Source of the DNA: Castanea sativa
Lineage: Eukaryota > Streptophyta > Magnoliopsida > Fagales > Fagaceae
Assembly: GCF_040712315.1 (NCBI RefSeq)
Contig: NC_134017.1
Coordinates: forward strand, 52,449,636-52,513,635
Direction of reading: 5' to 3'
DNA length: 64,000 nucleotides
Position numbers and translations under genes: made by a program. Positions 11,797 to 23,919 of the stretch are shown here, piece after piece. The notes under the pieces are model-generated. The model ran no database searches. It worked only from the letters and a program-made list of their open reading frames with translations, and was not told the DNA's origin. Numbering within the stretch: position 1 is the first letter of the stretch; each line of letters begins with the position of its first letter.

Positions 11797-12480
11797 CTAA
11801 TACTACCAAGTAGACAATTAAGAAATATCAAAATATGGTAGCAGAATACACAGAGGTTGAGGGGGTGGTTAAAGGGCAGAATGGTTTCATGATACAGATA
11901 GAAAATGTACAAAAGAAGAGCTAAAGAGAAACTCCGAAACTAGGTTTAGGCTAAACAAGTTACTTCATTGTTTATTAGTTGCAACAACTTATAATTTTTA
12001 GTTGCAATAGAGGCTTCAATACTAAATTGCATTAAGAAATTTTTTTTGCAATAATTTAAATTGAAGAAATCATTGTAATAACTTAATTCCAATTATTTTG
12101 CAATCTATTATAATAGAAATTTCAAAGTGTTAGTTTATTGCAACAAATATATCATTGCAATAACTAAGTATCAATTATTTTACTACCTATTGCAATGACA
12201 AATATGAAGTTACAATGAATATATTATTACAATTATTTAATACAATTATTTTGTAATCTGTTAAGCCACATGTACAGTTTGTTAGACTGTTAAATTTTCT
12301 TTTCGCACATCTTTGGTTCTCATAAATAAAGAACAGAGCAATGTATTTCCTTCTCTAAGTTTATACAATCAATTGCAAATAGCTAAAGTTTTCTATCATA
12401 CCGATTAGTATTTTCCTATTGCGTGGTTAATTTCTAATAAAATACCTTTATGTTTAATATTCTTGAATGAGAATTTTTAC

Positions 12481-12800
12481 CTGAGACATAAATCCAATCC
12501 CTATGCCAGTGATAATTCTGCCAATAAAGAGAATCTAGAGAACTTTCGTTGAAGAGCCTAGTGAAGATCCCAAGAGTAGCAAACTGAAACCCAACAGCAG
12601 AGGCCATTTTCTTCCTAGCTTTTTACAGAGGAAGACAGATGCTAAGGCTGCAACAGCAGCTGACCCGAAGAGTAATGAGAGGTAAGCTTCTATAATATTG
12701 TCATAATAGACACAGAAGTTATCCTCCCTGGTCTTCATCTTTTTATAGTTGAGCTTATGGAAGAACAATTTAAAGAAGCTATCCATATTCACGACACCAC
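12481..12800 (-). pseudogene. STP-type hexose transporter exon, copy a
   Basis: Minus-strand exon of 320 nt between a TTTCAG acceptor and a CAG/GTAAAA donor. It reads GGVVNMDSFFKLFF, a Cys-containing extracellular loop, then transmembrane residues with CKKLGRKWPLLLG (the MFS loop 2-3 R-K-x-G-R motif form) and GRIITGIGIGFMSQ. This is the second exon of plant sugar/H+ symporters of the STP family. A TAG at 12535-12537 replaces the Trp codon found in copy b. No other STP exon follows in order, so it is a gene fragment. Confidence 0.85.
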
Positions 12801-13668
12801 CTGAAACCAAAATAACATAGTTTAAAACCATGGTAAAATTTCAAATTTAGGTTTCTTTTCCTTAATATAAAACACATTTTGCAGTAGAAAAAACAAATCT
12901 ACATTTTGCTATATTTGGTTTTTAAAAAAATGCAAGTGAGAAAATTCTATGCAACAAACAACCCACATATGAAAGTTTCATGAAATGGTTATCACACTTA
13001 CCCGTCTTATCAAGACAAAAGCATAAAGTAGTAGTCCATTAAGACAAGTTACTTAGCAGATAGTCCCAAATTCAACAACTGTTACGACATTACTCTTCAA
13101 CGCGACACCTTAAAGTATAGGTTGGCTAAACAAGTTACTTCATTGTTAATTAGTTGCAACAACTTATAATTTTTAGTTGCAATAGAGGCTTCGATACTAA
13201 ATTGCATTAAGAAATTTTTTTTGCAATAACTTAAATTGAAGAAATCATTGTAATAACTTAATTCCAATTATTTTGCAATCTATTATAATAGAAATTTCAA
13301 AGTGTTAGTTTATTGCAACAAATATATCATTGCAATAACTAAGTATCAATTATTTTACTACCTATTGCAATGACAAATATGAAGTTACAATGAATATATT
13401 ATTACAATTATTTAATACAATTATTTAATACAATTATTTTGCAATCTGTTAAGCCACATGTACAGTTTGTTAGACTGTTAAATTTTCTTTTCGCACATCT
13501 TTGGTTCTCATAAATAAAGAACAGAGCAATGTATTTCCTTCTCTAAGTTTATACAATCAATTGCAAATAGCTAAAGTTTTCTATCATACCGATTAGTATT
13601 TTCCTATTGTGTGGTTAATTTCTAATAAAATACCTTTATGTTTAATATTCTTGAATGAGAATTTTTAC

Positions 13669-13988
13669 ATGAGACATAAATCCAATCCCTATGCCAGTGA
13701 TAATTCTGCCAATAAAGAGAATCCAGAGAACTTTCGTTGAAGAGCCTAGTGAAGATCCCAAGAGTAGCAAACTGAACCCCAACAGCAGATGCCATTTTCT
13801 TCCTAGCTTTTTACAGAGGAAGACAGATGCTAACGCTGCAACAGCAGCTGACCCGAAGAGTAATGAGAGGTAAGCTTCTATAATATTGTCATAATAGACA
13901 CAGAAGTTATCCTCCCTGGTCTTCATCTTTTTATAGTTGAGCTTATGGAAGAACAATTTAAAGAAGCTATCCATATTCACGACACCAC
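13669..13988 (-). pseudogene. STP-type hexose transporter exon, copy b
   Basis: Tandem duplicate of 12481-12800, open throughout, with GGVVNMDSFF, GRKWHLLLG and GRIITGIGIGFM. Compared with copy a, the last codon before the donor is CAT instead of CAG, a weaker splice site, and one Pro in the loop motif is His. No first exon with the usual ATG lies within reach upstream (minus sense), so it is probably not expressed as a transporter. Confidence 0.85.
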
Positions 13989-14640
13989 CTGAAACCAAAA
14001 TAACATAGTTTAAAACCATGGTAAAATTTCAAATTTAGGTTTCTTTTCCTTAATATAAAACACATTTTGTAGTAGAAAAAACAAATCTACATTTTGCTAT
14101 ATTTGGTTTTTAAAAAAATGCAAGTGAGAAAATTCTTTGCAACAAACAACCCACATATGAAAGTTTCATGAAATTGTTATCACACTTACCCGTCTTATCA
14201 AGACAAAAGCATAAAGTAGTAGTCCATTAAGACAAGTTACTAAGCAGGTAGTCCCAAATTCAACAACCATTACGACATTGCTCTTCAACATGACACCTTA
14301 AAGTATAGGTTGGCTAAACAAGTTACTTCATTGTTACTTAGTTGCAACAACTTATAATTTTTAGTTGCAATAGAGGCTTCGATACTAAATTGCATTAAGA
14401 AATGTTTTTTGCAATAACTTAAATTGAAGAAATCATTGTAATAACTTAATTCCAATTATTTTGCAATCTATTATAATAGAAATTTCAAAGTGTTAGTTTA
14501 TTGCAACAAATATATCATTGCAATAACTGAATATCAATTATTTTACTATCTATTGCAATGACAAATATGAAGTTACAACGAATATATTATTACAATTATT
14601 TAATACAATTATTTTGCAATCTATTATAATGAAAAATATG

Positions 14641-16016
14641 AAGAAAAAAAAATTATCTATTACAATGAATATATCATTGCAATAACCTGACCAGATTTTT
14701 TTTGTTAATTATTTGCAATCTATTGCAATTAAATTCGTAAAATAATAATCTACTGTTACAAAATATTCAAACTAGTAAATTGTGTACTGTAATAGCAAAC
14801 ATATTATTACATCAAAATTGTCTAGTGTTCTAATGTTGTGAACTAGGAGAAAGAGAAAATAGAGCTAGTTGTGAACCAGGAAAGTGATAAGACAGTTCGA
14901 GGGAGTGGTGAATCGGCCATTTCCACAAGGAAGAAAGTCAAGGAAGTAAGTAGCTCACCCTAGGCCGGTTTCGGTCCCTTGCATGCTCAATTCGAGTTAA
15001 TTCTCCTCAATTCGAGTCCCTTGCATGCTCTCATTTGACTATTATATTGTGAGCTCCAAATGTGTAAACCGGTCTATTCTTTTTTTTTTTTTTTTTTTTT
15101 CGGGTGATGTTTGGGTTATGGACCATTTGTAAACAATTTATTGTAACTTTTTGCTGAAATTGTGTTAAAGTATACTTATACTTTTAAAAGTAAAAAAAAA
15201 TTAAAAAAAAAAAGAGAAGAAGAAGAAAAAAAAAAAGATTTTAAAAAGCTACCCATAAAAGCTAAAAATAAAAACCCTAGCTTATAATCCAATGTCATAC
15301 AGACAAGTCTAGTACCTTTTGAAATTTGTTAAGACTAGGCAATATCGAAGGAGATATTTTTTAAAAAAAATCTCCAATTTTTCTTTTATTTCTTTTTTTT
15401 AAAAAAATCTTATAATTAAATGCATAACTTGTTCTCTTTTATTAAAAGAACAAAAATTTGAATCTTCCTTCCCCCCATTGTTGTAATTATAGAATTATAA
15501 AATAATAATAAAAAGTTTATAATCCTTTTTAAAGATTTCTATTTTTTTTATTATGAGCAAGAGGTAAGTACATAAATAATAATTCTTTTAAAAAATTTCT
15601 ATTATTTTCGGTTATGAATTCGAACAAAAAGTACATAAATAATTTATTTTTTGAATTAGAATGGTAAAAAGAAAATGGACCATATAAAATTGCTAAATTG
15701 TTAAGTAGTACATTTTTTTTTTTTTTGAAAAAGTAGAAAATTAATGCTAAGATGTTACAAATCGGTCCAACCAAAATAATTTTCACAAGCCAAAAGCATA
15801 TCAAAAAGTGGTTTTCAAAAAATCCATTTGAAATCCCTATCTAGGGATTCAAAACTATGATTAGCTTTTAATGCATCTTTCACATTCACCAATGTAGCAA
15901 TTTCAGACCATGTGGAACTTCCCCTTAAATTTTTTGCATAAGAGTGAAAGGCTTTAAATATCGTATACAACTTCTTCACTATATATAAACTCATACTTGG
16001 AAAAATAAATCAATCA
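14641..16016. other. No gene seen
   Basis: AT-rich DNA with poly-T runs (for example 15079-15100). A possible TATA-like word and downstream stretch at about 15978-16016 is also found at 50682-50724. Confidence 0.6.
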
Positions 16017-16880
16017 TTGATATCCCAAGCAAGATTTTTTGAATTAACATGACAATAAAGAATATCTCCATATATATAAGTTAACTTCATATGATGTTTG
16101 ATGGTGCAATAATTACAACCTTTTTATGATATTTTCATAAGAGAAGAACAAAATTATAAAAGCTTTTAAGATCTAACCATCTTGAATCTTGATGGTTACT
16201 TTATTTTATTGGTGGAATCATTTTCTTTGTGATGAAAAACTATAAGGTCATTTTAACCGAAATTTCAAATGGATAAAATTGATCAATATTGTAAAACCAA
16301 TATTGGCAACTACATGACTAGTTTCCTTTAAATAAATTGTTAAATTTTGTTAGAACATCTTGAATTGGATACTTAAAGATGGAGTGTGATGACAAATGCC
16401 TTTCATGAAACGCATTAGGTCATAGGTTTGAGTTCAATGATCAGCCTCGCTAAAAAATTTGGATATAAGGTTACCTACCATGACATTTCATAGACCCTAC
16501 AAAGAGTGAGAGTTTTGAACACTAAATACGACCAATTCTGAGGTTAAATTAGGAAGAGAAATACCTAAATCACATAACCAATGTAATCATCTATGTATAC
16601 AAGTACTAGTCTTTGACATGATTCTAGCATTAACAGAACTTGAAATACTAATTTTAAACGTGGATTTCAAAATTGATTTTTAAATCCCAAATAATAAAAC
16701 ATCTTCATTAGTTTTAATTTCTTTAAAAAAAATATTGTTGTCAATCATAATGTTTCAACTATCAAATTCATTACATAAAATTCATAATAATAATCAACAT
16801 TTTTTGCTTGAATAATAAATAATAATTTATAATTTATAATATTCAAATGAGTACTAACAAGATTCTTTAATTTTTTTTCC
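16017..16880. repeat. Diverged duplicate of 56041-56890
   Basis: Starts with ATCCCAAGCAAGATTTTTTG and stays alignable with 56041-56890 for about 850 bp with many substitutions and small indels, clearly older than the terminal duplication. Upstream flank 15978-16016 matches 50682-50724, so at the second locus about 5.3 kb is inserted between these two parts. Confidence 0.85.
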
Positions 16881-18009
16881 TTTTTATCGATATCATTCAA
16901 TGTTTCTACACGTAAGCACAAATTATAATATATTAGATATTTAAAGCTAAAATCATGGACTTGATGGTTATAGAACTAAATAAATAAATTTACATACATA
17001 CATATGTATTTCTATATATATATATATATATATAAAGAACTGTAAATAACAATGTACGTTTCAGCAAATGGTAGTAGCATGAGCAACAAATGGGGTACTT
17101 ATGTCATTTCCCACTTGCACATCTCTTCTCACTTGTTTTCTCTCAGATTTGGGAGGAATTGTTTTTTGTGGGCTTTGGGAAATACCCATGCCCTACCAAA
17201 ATCAACTCCCATTTTCTCTCTACCAAACAACCAAAAATTATCTTTTCTCTTCCGGATTTTCCATTCTCGTAAAAATCACTCAATCCAAATGCACTCTTAG
17301 TTTTAAATGATATTATATAGTTCATGGCTTGGAGCCAACTTGGAAATGGATATACAAAAGAAGATTTTGAATCTTTCTATGCATTTACACCATAACTATC
17401 ATTCTATCAATTGCAGAACTTTCCAATGGAGAGTTACAATCCATCCATACAATGGGCTTCTGTCCTCAAAACCATGATCCATGTCTTGTGTTGCCAGGGT
17501 CAGTTACAACTTGGGTCATCCAATATCTCAAGTACAGCAGCAAACTGCATAGTTAAACAATGAGCAAGGATGAGACTAACATAGAGGTCATGGTTTGATT
17601 TTTTTTTTTTATGAAGATATAGAGAGACATTATGAATTGTACTTTTCAGCATAGTTTGTAAAATGCTGCAAAGTAGTTTATTATTATGTGAAAGGTAGCT
17701 GAAGCTTTTGGGATTAATCACTCAGGAAAATTCTTGTTTAGGACATAAAATAGTAGTGGCTTTGAGCCATAGTAATCTGGTTCTAACTTTAAAGAGTCAA
17801 GATTAATTGCAACCTATGTTGTACAATTTAGTAATTGTAAATAATGCAAATAAGACACAGACAAACTGTACTCAATCAAATGTAGAACACTTTAATTTGT
17901 TTCTCAACATAACAGTGATTATGTTTAGTTTTATGAATAAAGAAAAACACAGACATATTTGTTTTCCACAGATTTATAAATGTTATCTGCATTTATGTCA
18001 GTGAAAGTA
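16881..18009. other. No gene seen
   Basis: AT-rich, with short TA runs (17018-17033). Small open frames at 17052-17325 overlap in several frames and look like chance. Confidence 0.6.
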
Positions 18010-18137
18010 GTTAAAGAAACTAATATTCAAGAGATCTAATTTGCAGAATGGGAAATCCATAATCTTTTGCAAAGTTAAAGAAACTAATATTCAAGAGATC
18101 TAATTTGCATAATGGGAAATCCATAATCTTTTGCAAA
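18010..18137. repeat. 64-bp perfect-length tandem duplication
   Basis: Two adjacent 64-bp units starting GTTAAAGAAACTAATATTC at 18010 and 18074, differing at one base (TTTGCAGAATG versus TTTGCATAATG). Confidence 0.97.
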
Positions 18138-18356
18138 ACATACCTGATTGTTAATGCTTAAAAGGAAAGCTACCATTTTTTTTATTGACAGAAAGATAAA
18201 GAGATGATTCCATAATTTGGCTATTGGGTTTGGTTCCTAGGTAAGCAGAGATGCAGAAGGCCACTATCACAGGTAGTGTGGGTTCCGCTGTTTTGATCAA
18301 TAAGCTGGTTAGAACTGGTAAACACGCAGAGATTTGGTCTCCAAGTTACAAGTGTT

Positions 18357-18431
18357 GGCATGATTGAATAATTTGGCTTGTTTCTTGTTGTAAGTTACAA
18401 CAAGAAACAAGCCGAATTATTCAATCATGCC
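18357..18431. repeat. 75-bp near-perfect palindrome
   Basis: Arms 18357-18393 and 18395-18431 (37 nt each) are reverse complements with one mismatch and a one-base centre at 18394. A palindrome this tight is what replication template switching or fold-back repair produces. The next open frame (18427-18828) begins inside the right arm. Confidence 0.95.
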
Positions 18432-18828
18432 AAGAACCAGATCATGTTTCCCACCTTTGGCAGAGAAGATGATGATTGGAGATCTGAAGGTGTTTAATCA
18501 GAGTAGAGGGGCCAAGACTGTGACAGCTGAATTCAATCACAATTTGATGGCAAAAATGCAAAATCTAGATTTGGGTGGGGATGGACTCATAATTGGCGAT
18601 CATGAAAGATTTCAAAACAAAATGATACCAATGCATGACCATGCAAATTCTCTTGGCAATGATGCTGGTTTTGTTCCCTTAGGAAACCATGAACTAGGTG
18701 CATATGGATACATTTCAGAAGGTTTTCCAATTTATGAGCATGATCATTCATTATTTAATAAGATGACCAACAAGCGGGTGTCCCACTACACCTATCCAAC
18801 TACAGAAATGATGAGCATCTACATGTGA
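18427..18828 (+). CDS. Hypothetical protein, 133 aa
   Basis: ATG-initiated frame beginning in the right arm of the palindrome. The product is hydrophilic, rich in Met, His and Asn, with no signal peptide, membrane segment or motif I recognise. It is longer than most chance frames in this AT-rich DNA and its base composition is higher in G+C than the flanks, so it may be a leftover of a coding region. It may also be chance. No neighbour suggests a role. Confidence 0.3.
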   Translation: MPRTRSCFPPLAEKMMIGDLKVFNQSRGAKTVTAEFNHNLMAKMQNLDLGGDGLIIGDHERFQNKMIPMHDHANSLGNDAGFVPLGNHELGAYGYISEGFPIYEHDHSLFNKMTNKRVSHYTYPTTEMMSIYM

Positions 18829-19158
18829 GAAAGAACACCACAAACAACTTTCCATCGATAAGAGCTAACGAAAGATAGTTCCAGAGGTCAACTTGGCAGA
18901 TATGGAAATCTTAGGGAGTTATAAGAAAGAATTGAAACTCCAGAAGGTATTTTGGCAACTGACCCAAACCCCAGGGGGTGTTTTTACATTTAAGCCAAGA
19001 ATGAAAGAGCATACATAAAAAAGAGTAAGCAATGTTGTCTACGCATTGAAGAAATCTCAGGTGCATGGATTATATGAAGAACTAGATGCTAACCTATGCG
19101 ATGCACAGGAAAGCTATTGTGTATGATAATGTAAATAGACTAAAAGAATATATGTTCA
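18829..19158. other. Left flank of viral block
   Basis: No gene seen. Host-type sequence up to the junction near 19159, where viral coding sequence starts abruptly in the middle of the movement-protein region. Confidence 0.6.
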
Positions 19159-22100
19159 GCAACTAGCCGACGGCATGGTTAGGTTAAGTTTTGACAGATC
19201 TAGGCTCAGCACCCCTCTAGACTATGAGTGTAGACCAACTCTGGACTTACCCCGGTTTAGATCTCCAATAGATCTACAGCAGCCCAGTAAGCAGTCACCT
19301 ATCTTCTTAGAGATAGATCTGCATCCCAGTGTAGCTCAACCAGACCTTTAGGATCACCTTTCCCAAGGTCTAGAAGAGATATAGGTGTACAGCTTCAAGG
19401 AGTTAGAACCAATTCCCAACTCACCACACCTTGCTACACAGCCAAACAAGATTCGATTGTCAATGAGGAAGATGATCGTGAGCAATCCCCCCCATTCCCA
19501 TCTGGAACCGATATGGAACAGCCTCCAGATCAGCAAGAGGATTCTCTGAACATTTTGGTCCTTAACAGAGAATTCGTTCCTGACCTAGAAGAATTAGGTA
19601 AGGAATTTAGTTCTAAGGAAAACAGGACTAAAAGAGAAGCCTACAAAGCCAATTATACCAAGGATCAAAAGGAAAAAGTATTTGAATCATGGACGGCATT
19701 CATGAGGGAAATATCCCGTAATGTCCCCTTTTTCATATACTTTGAAAGGTATTTTGGCCAGCACAAGCAGTTTTGTGTCCTCACCAAAACTTGGACCCTA
19801 GATGAACCTAACCCAACCAAGGAAATGGTTAGCCATCCTAATCTTAAGTAGCTTCCTGTCAAGCCACCCATAGGCAGACAGTCCAGCCTCAGTTATCCTA
19901 AGGACAAAACAGCCTTAGAAATAGTTGCCCAGAAACTAGAAGAACTAGCAAAGAAGAAACCAGCCATTCCTCCACCAAGTTTAACTAGTCGGCTTAAGGT
20001 CTTAAACATCCGTACAGCCTCTAGTAGCTCCTCCTCTGATTCAGAGAAAGAACCTCTAGAAGCCAAGTGGAAACATTTAAGAATGAAAAGACATGAAAAT
20101 CGTGCTAGCAAAGTCCATAGGCCAATTTCCAAAGCTTATAAAAAAGCCAAGAAGCTTAGGAAAAACATCCCACAGAAGCCAGAGAAATGTTTCAGGTGTG
20201 GCAAGTGTGACCATTTCAAGAAACATTGTAATGCCAAACCTTCTCTTGCAAATGGCCCTGTATTCATGTCCCAAAAGCCTACCCAACCCCTTTAACCCTT
20301 AGTACAGGAAACCAATAAACCTGAACTAAGAAACCAGCCATCCAAGGTAGAGCAAGTCTACAAAAGGTTTACTCGGTTTAAGGAGGAAGTCACGACCAAT
20401 GACCTTCGTAGAGAAGCCAATGAAACCAGGTGTAAGATCATAGCCTTGAAGCAAGGACTAAAAGCCCAACAGTTTAAAAATACTTCTCATCAAAGCAATG
20501 AGGAAAGTCCCTCAGATGATGAAGTAGATCAAATAGTTAACCCTATGAATGATCTCATCCAAGAACCCAACGAACAATTGTTCTTAGATGCTATCACTAG
20601 GATTAACTTCCATAAGTGGCATTCCAAAGTCAGGATTGTCATTAGCAAAGATTTTGAATTCAAGGTCATAGCCTTAATTGATTCAGGTGCTGATCTTAAC
20701 TGAATCCAAGAAGGAATTATTCCCTTCAGATACTTCAAGAAGTCCAAAGAGAGATTAACTTCTGCAAGTGGAGGCAAAATGCAGATTGAATTCAAACTTC
20801 CCAAAGCTTATGTTTGTCAAGATAACATGTGTTTTAAAACCACATTTGTTCTTGTCAAAAACATGACAGACAAAGTCATCTTAGGAAATCCTTTCCTTTG
20901 CATCCTGTATCCTTTCACAGTGGATAGTAAAGGGATTACTACCCATCCCTTTGGCCAAACCATCAAGTTTAAGTTTCTTAGTGAACCAGTGTCTAGAAAC
21001 ATTAGCACCATCCAAGCTGACACTGTCTCCAAAACCTTAAACTTGATTAGTGCCAAGTCCATACATCTTAAGTACCTTCAGGAGGAAATTAGATACAAGA
21101 AAATTGAGGACCAATTAGCTTGTAAAACCCTCTAAGAAGAGATCAGAAAGTTTGAGGAAAAACTTAAGCAGGAAGTCTGCTCTGATCTACCCACAGCCTT
21201 TTGGCATAGAAAGAGACACGAGGTAGCTCTCCCATATGTCAAAGATTTCAATGAAAAGGATATCCCTATCAAAGCTCGACCTATCCAAATGAACTAAGAG
21301 CTCATGGATACTTGTAGAGCAGAGATAGAGGACCTCCTTAAGAAAGGGATCATCAGGAAATCTAGATCACCATGGTCTTGTCCAGCCTTTTACGTCCAAA
21401 AGAATGCTGAGATAGAAAAAGGTGTCCCTAGATTAGTCGTCAATTACAAGCCCCTCAACAAAGTCTTAGAATGGGTAAGGTACCCAATTCCCAAAAAAAA
21501 AAAGACTTAGTCAACAGGCTTAGCAAAGCAGTTGTTTTCAGCAAGTTTGATATGAAAAGTGAATTTTGGCAGATACAAATCAGAGAGTCTGATAGGTACA
21601 AGATAGCCTTCACCACACCCTTTGGACATTACGAATGGAACGTAATGCCCTTCGGTCTCAAAAATGCACCATTTGAATTCCAAAATATCATGAATGAGAT
21701 TTTTAATCCATTCTCCAGCCATGCCATTGTATACATCGATGATGTACTCATCTTCTCAGATTCTTTAGAACAACATAAGAAACACCTAAGAGCATTCCTC
21801 AACACCATCAAGCTCAATGGTCTTGTTGTTTCCGCCCCTAAGATCAAACTTTTCCAAACTAGAGTTCGTTTCTTAGGATTTGATATTCATCATGGTGCTA
21901 TCAAACCCATAGACAGAGCAATCCAGTTTGCGGATAAGTTTCCAGATGAAATCCTAGAAAAAACGCAGCTTCAGAGATTTCTAGGTTCTCTCAACGACAT
22001 CTCAGATTTCTATCAAAATCTCAGACAGCAATGCAAGCTCCTTTTTGATAGACTTCGAACCAATCCATCTCCCTGGACCCCAGCCCATACCACAGTTATC

Positions 22101-22613
22101 CAGCATATCAAATAGTATGTCAAAACCCTTCCTTGTTTAGGAATTCCCTCAGCAAATTCCTTCAAGATTGTCCAGACCGATGCCTCAAACATAGGTTATA
22201 GTGGCATCCTCCTCCAGCGTGCCAGTCCAAATTCTCCTAAACAGATAGTCTGTTTCCATTCAAGAATATGGACTCCCACTCAGATCAATTATAGTACTAT
22301 CAAAAAAGAAACACTATCCATAGTACTATGCATCTCAAAGTTTTAAAGTGATCTTTTAAACCAAAAGTTTTTAATCAGGATTGATTGCAAAACTGCAAAA
22401 CATGTTTTAGAAAAAGATGTTCAAAACATTGCATCAAAACAGATTTTTGCACGATGGCAAGCCATCCTTTCAGTTTTTGACTTTGATATAGAATTCATTG
22501 AAGGAAGCCAGAACAGCATCCCTGATTTCCTAACCCGTGAATTTTTGCAGAGTCATAGCCAAGATGTCTGGGAAGAAACCCGTACAACAACCCCAACCCC
22601 CAAAATGTACTAA
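19159..22613 (+). pseudogene. EPRV-A ORF1: MP end, CP, protease, RT, RNase H
   Basis: Visible domains: end of movement protein (19159-19480, broken by a 1-bp deletion near 19310), capsid-like region from 19513, CCHC knuckle of form CX2CX4HX4C at 20188-20229, aspartic protease site DSGADLN at 20680, RT with FDMKS (motif A) and YIDD at 21732-21743, RNase H with TDASNIGY near 22178, end at 22611-22613. Breaks relative to sister copies: stops near 19849, 20293, 20701, 21133, 21297, 22113 and 22344, and a +2 shift in an A run at 21493. Most stops are CAA/CAG to TAA/TAG. Clearly non-functional. Confidence 0.93.
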
Positions 22614-23919
22614 ACAACAAAACCCTATTGGTACTAGCCAAGCACAGAACCCTGGAAAGCTTGTACCAATCACCCCTAGCCAAATTGTCCCAATATCCCA
22701 AGCAAGAAGCCCTAAACAGGATAACCCTGCTTCACCATCAAACATTGCCAATCGTTATTTGGTCTCAGCAATTCCTAAACCAAATTATGAAAGACCACCA
22801 TAGGGTCAACCCAGCTACAGCTCAGCCCTAGCCTCCCCAGTACCAAAAGCAGTCAACCCTTACTAGATAGAAGAACCTTTCAGCCCCATCTGAACCCAAA
22901 GGCCTTCTTCCTATCATCTCACCCAAAGAGGAATGTCCTCTTATATCAAGAAATCTTTCACCCAACATATCTCTTATATTGAACCTCACCTAGTTCATAT
23001 AACAGATCCCCTAGCCTTAGCCATGAAAGCTCTGCCACTAAACTGGCATTTCTTTCCCAAACATCCAGAAAAAAATATCCAATTCTATAAGAGCATCCTC
23101 TCCCAGGAAAAGTATGCTCAAATAGAAAATATCTTCAGCAAAGGGGACCCCCCAGTAGTCCTCTATCACAAGTTCATCATCACAGGTTTTGTCAGCTGCA
23201 AAGAGTGGGGACCACATCCTTCTTTGTTAAGGATCCTCAAAAATTACAGATCTCCATCAGGCTCAGTACTCCATTACAGTTATTATGACTATATGGACGC
23301 CTTTGAAAAAGTACTCTTTTTTCAGAATCAAAGATTTAATCATTCATGGTTCTTGATATTCAGTAAAGATTTCGAGAGCCAAACCCCCTCCTGGTTCCTT
23401 AAGTGGTGGGAAATGTTTGGATCCATCCCTCAGATCTTCCCAGAACCATTACAAGATGCTGTAAGGTACTTTAATTCTAGATGCAGCTCTTCCAGACATA
23501 GATCCCAGTTTCCAGTAATCTTGGTCTTCTTCCAAAGGTACAGTATCCATTGGATCAGTATGTGGAAATACATGATTAACAGCAACCTCTTAGATCGAGA
23601 ATTCTTAGTAAAATGGTGGGACAGCCTTAGGATCAATCCAATCATCAATCAGGTTTATAAGGATTATCCTCCCCCAATTCAGAAACCCATTGCCCACAGG
23701 ACAAGATCTCAGTCTAGCCTAGACTATGTCCAGTTGGCCGAAAAATCTAGCAAAGAGCTAAAAGAATTAGCCTAGCAGCTAATTGCTCACTCGCAGCAAC
23801 TAAAATCAGAAGAACAGGTCTCCCCTACTGCTTCAGAGGGATCAATCAATCACAGTCCAATTGATCCGTTTCAGGATTCCCAAGATCCTTACAGTGGGTA
23901 CAACTTGGACAGCGATTAG
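22564..23919 (+). pseudogene. EPRV-A ORF2, unknown function
   Basis: Starts at an ATG (MSGKKP) inside the last 50 nt of ORF1 in a different frame and would encode about 451 aa ending in YNLDSD. The N-terminal third is Pro/Gln/Ser rich; the rest is Trp/Tyr/Phe rich with WFLKWWEMFGSIPQIFPEP and KWWDSLRINPI, suggesting a folded domain. The tail is basic then acidic. In-frame stops at about 22801, 22864, 22891 and 23773 break this copy. ORF2 of florendoviruses has no assigned function. The same frame is in copy C. Confidence 0.85.

Larger units (their letters stand above)
11947..14640. repeat. Tandem duplication, about 1.18-kb units (2.3 copies)
   Basis: Units begin with GGCTAAACAAGTTACTTCATTG at about 11949, 13127 and 14311, spaced 1178 and 1184 bp. 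Units 1 and 2 each hold one STP-like exon; unit 3 stops about 330 bp in, before the exon. The first 320 bp of each unit is studded with TTGCAA/ATTGCAAT words in both directions. Differences between units are few, so the duplication is fairly recent. Confidence 0.93.

Noticed and set aside
18829..19158. Long TA tract at the left viral junction
   Set aside because: Only a short ATATATG is present, too little to claim the same association as on the right.
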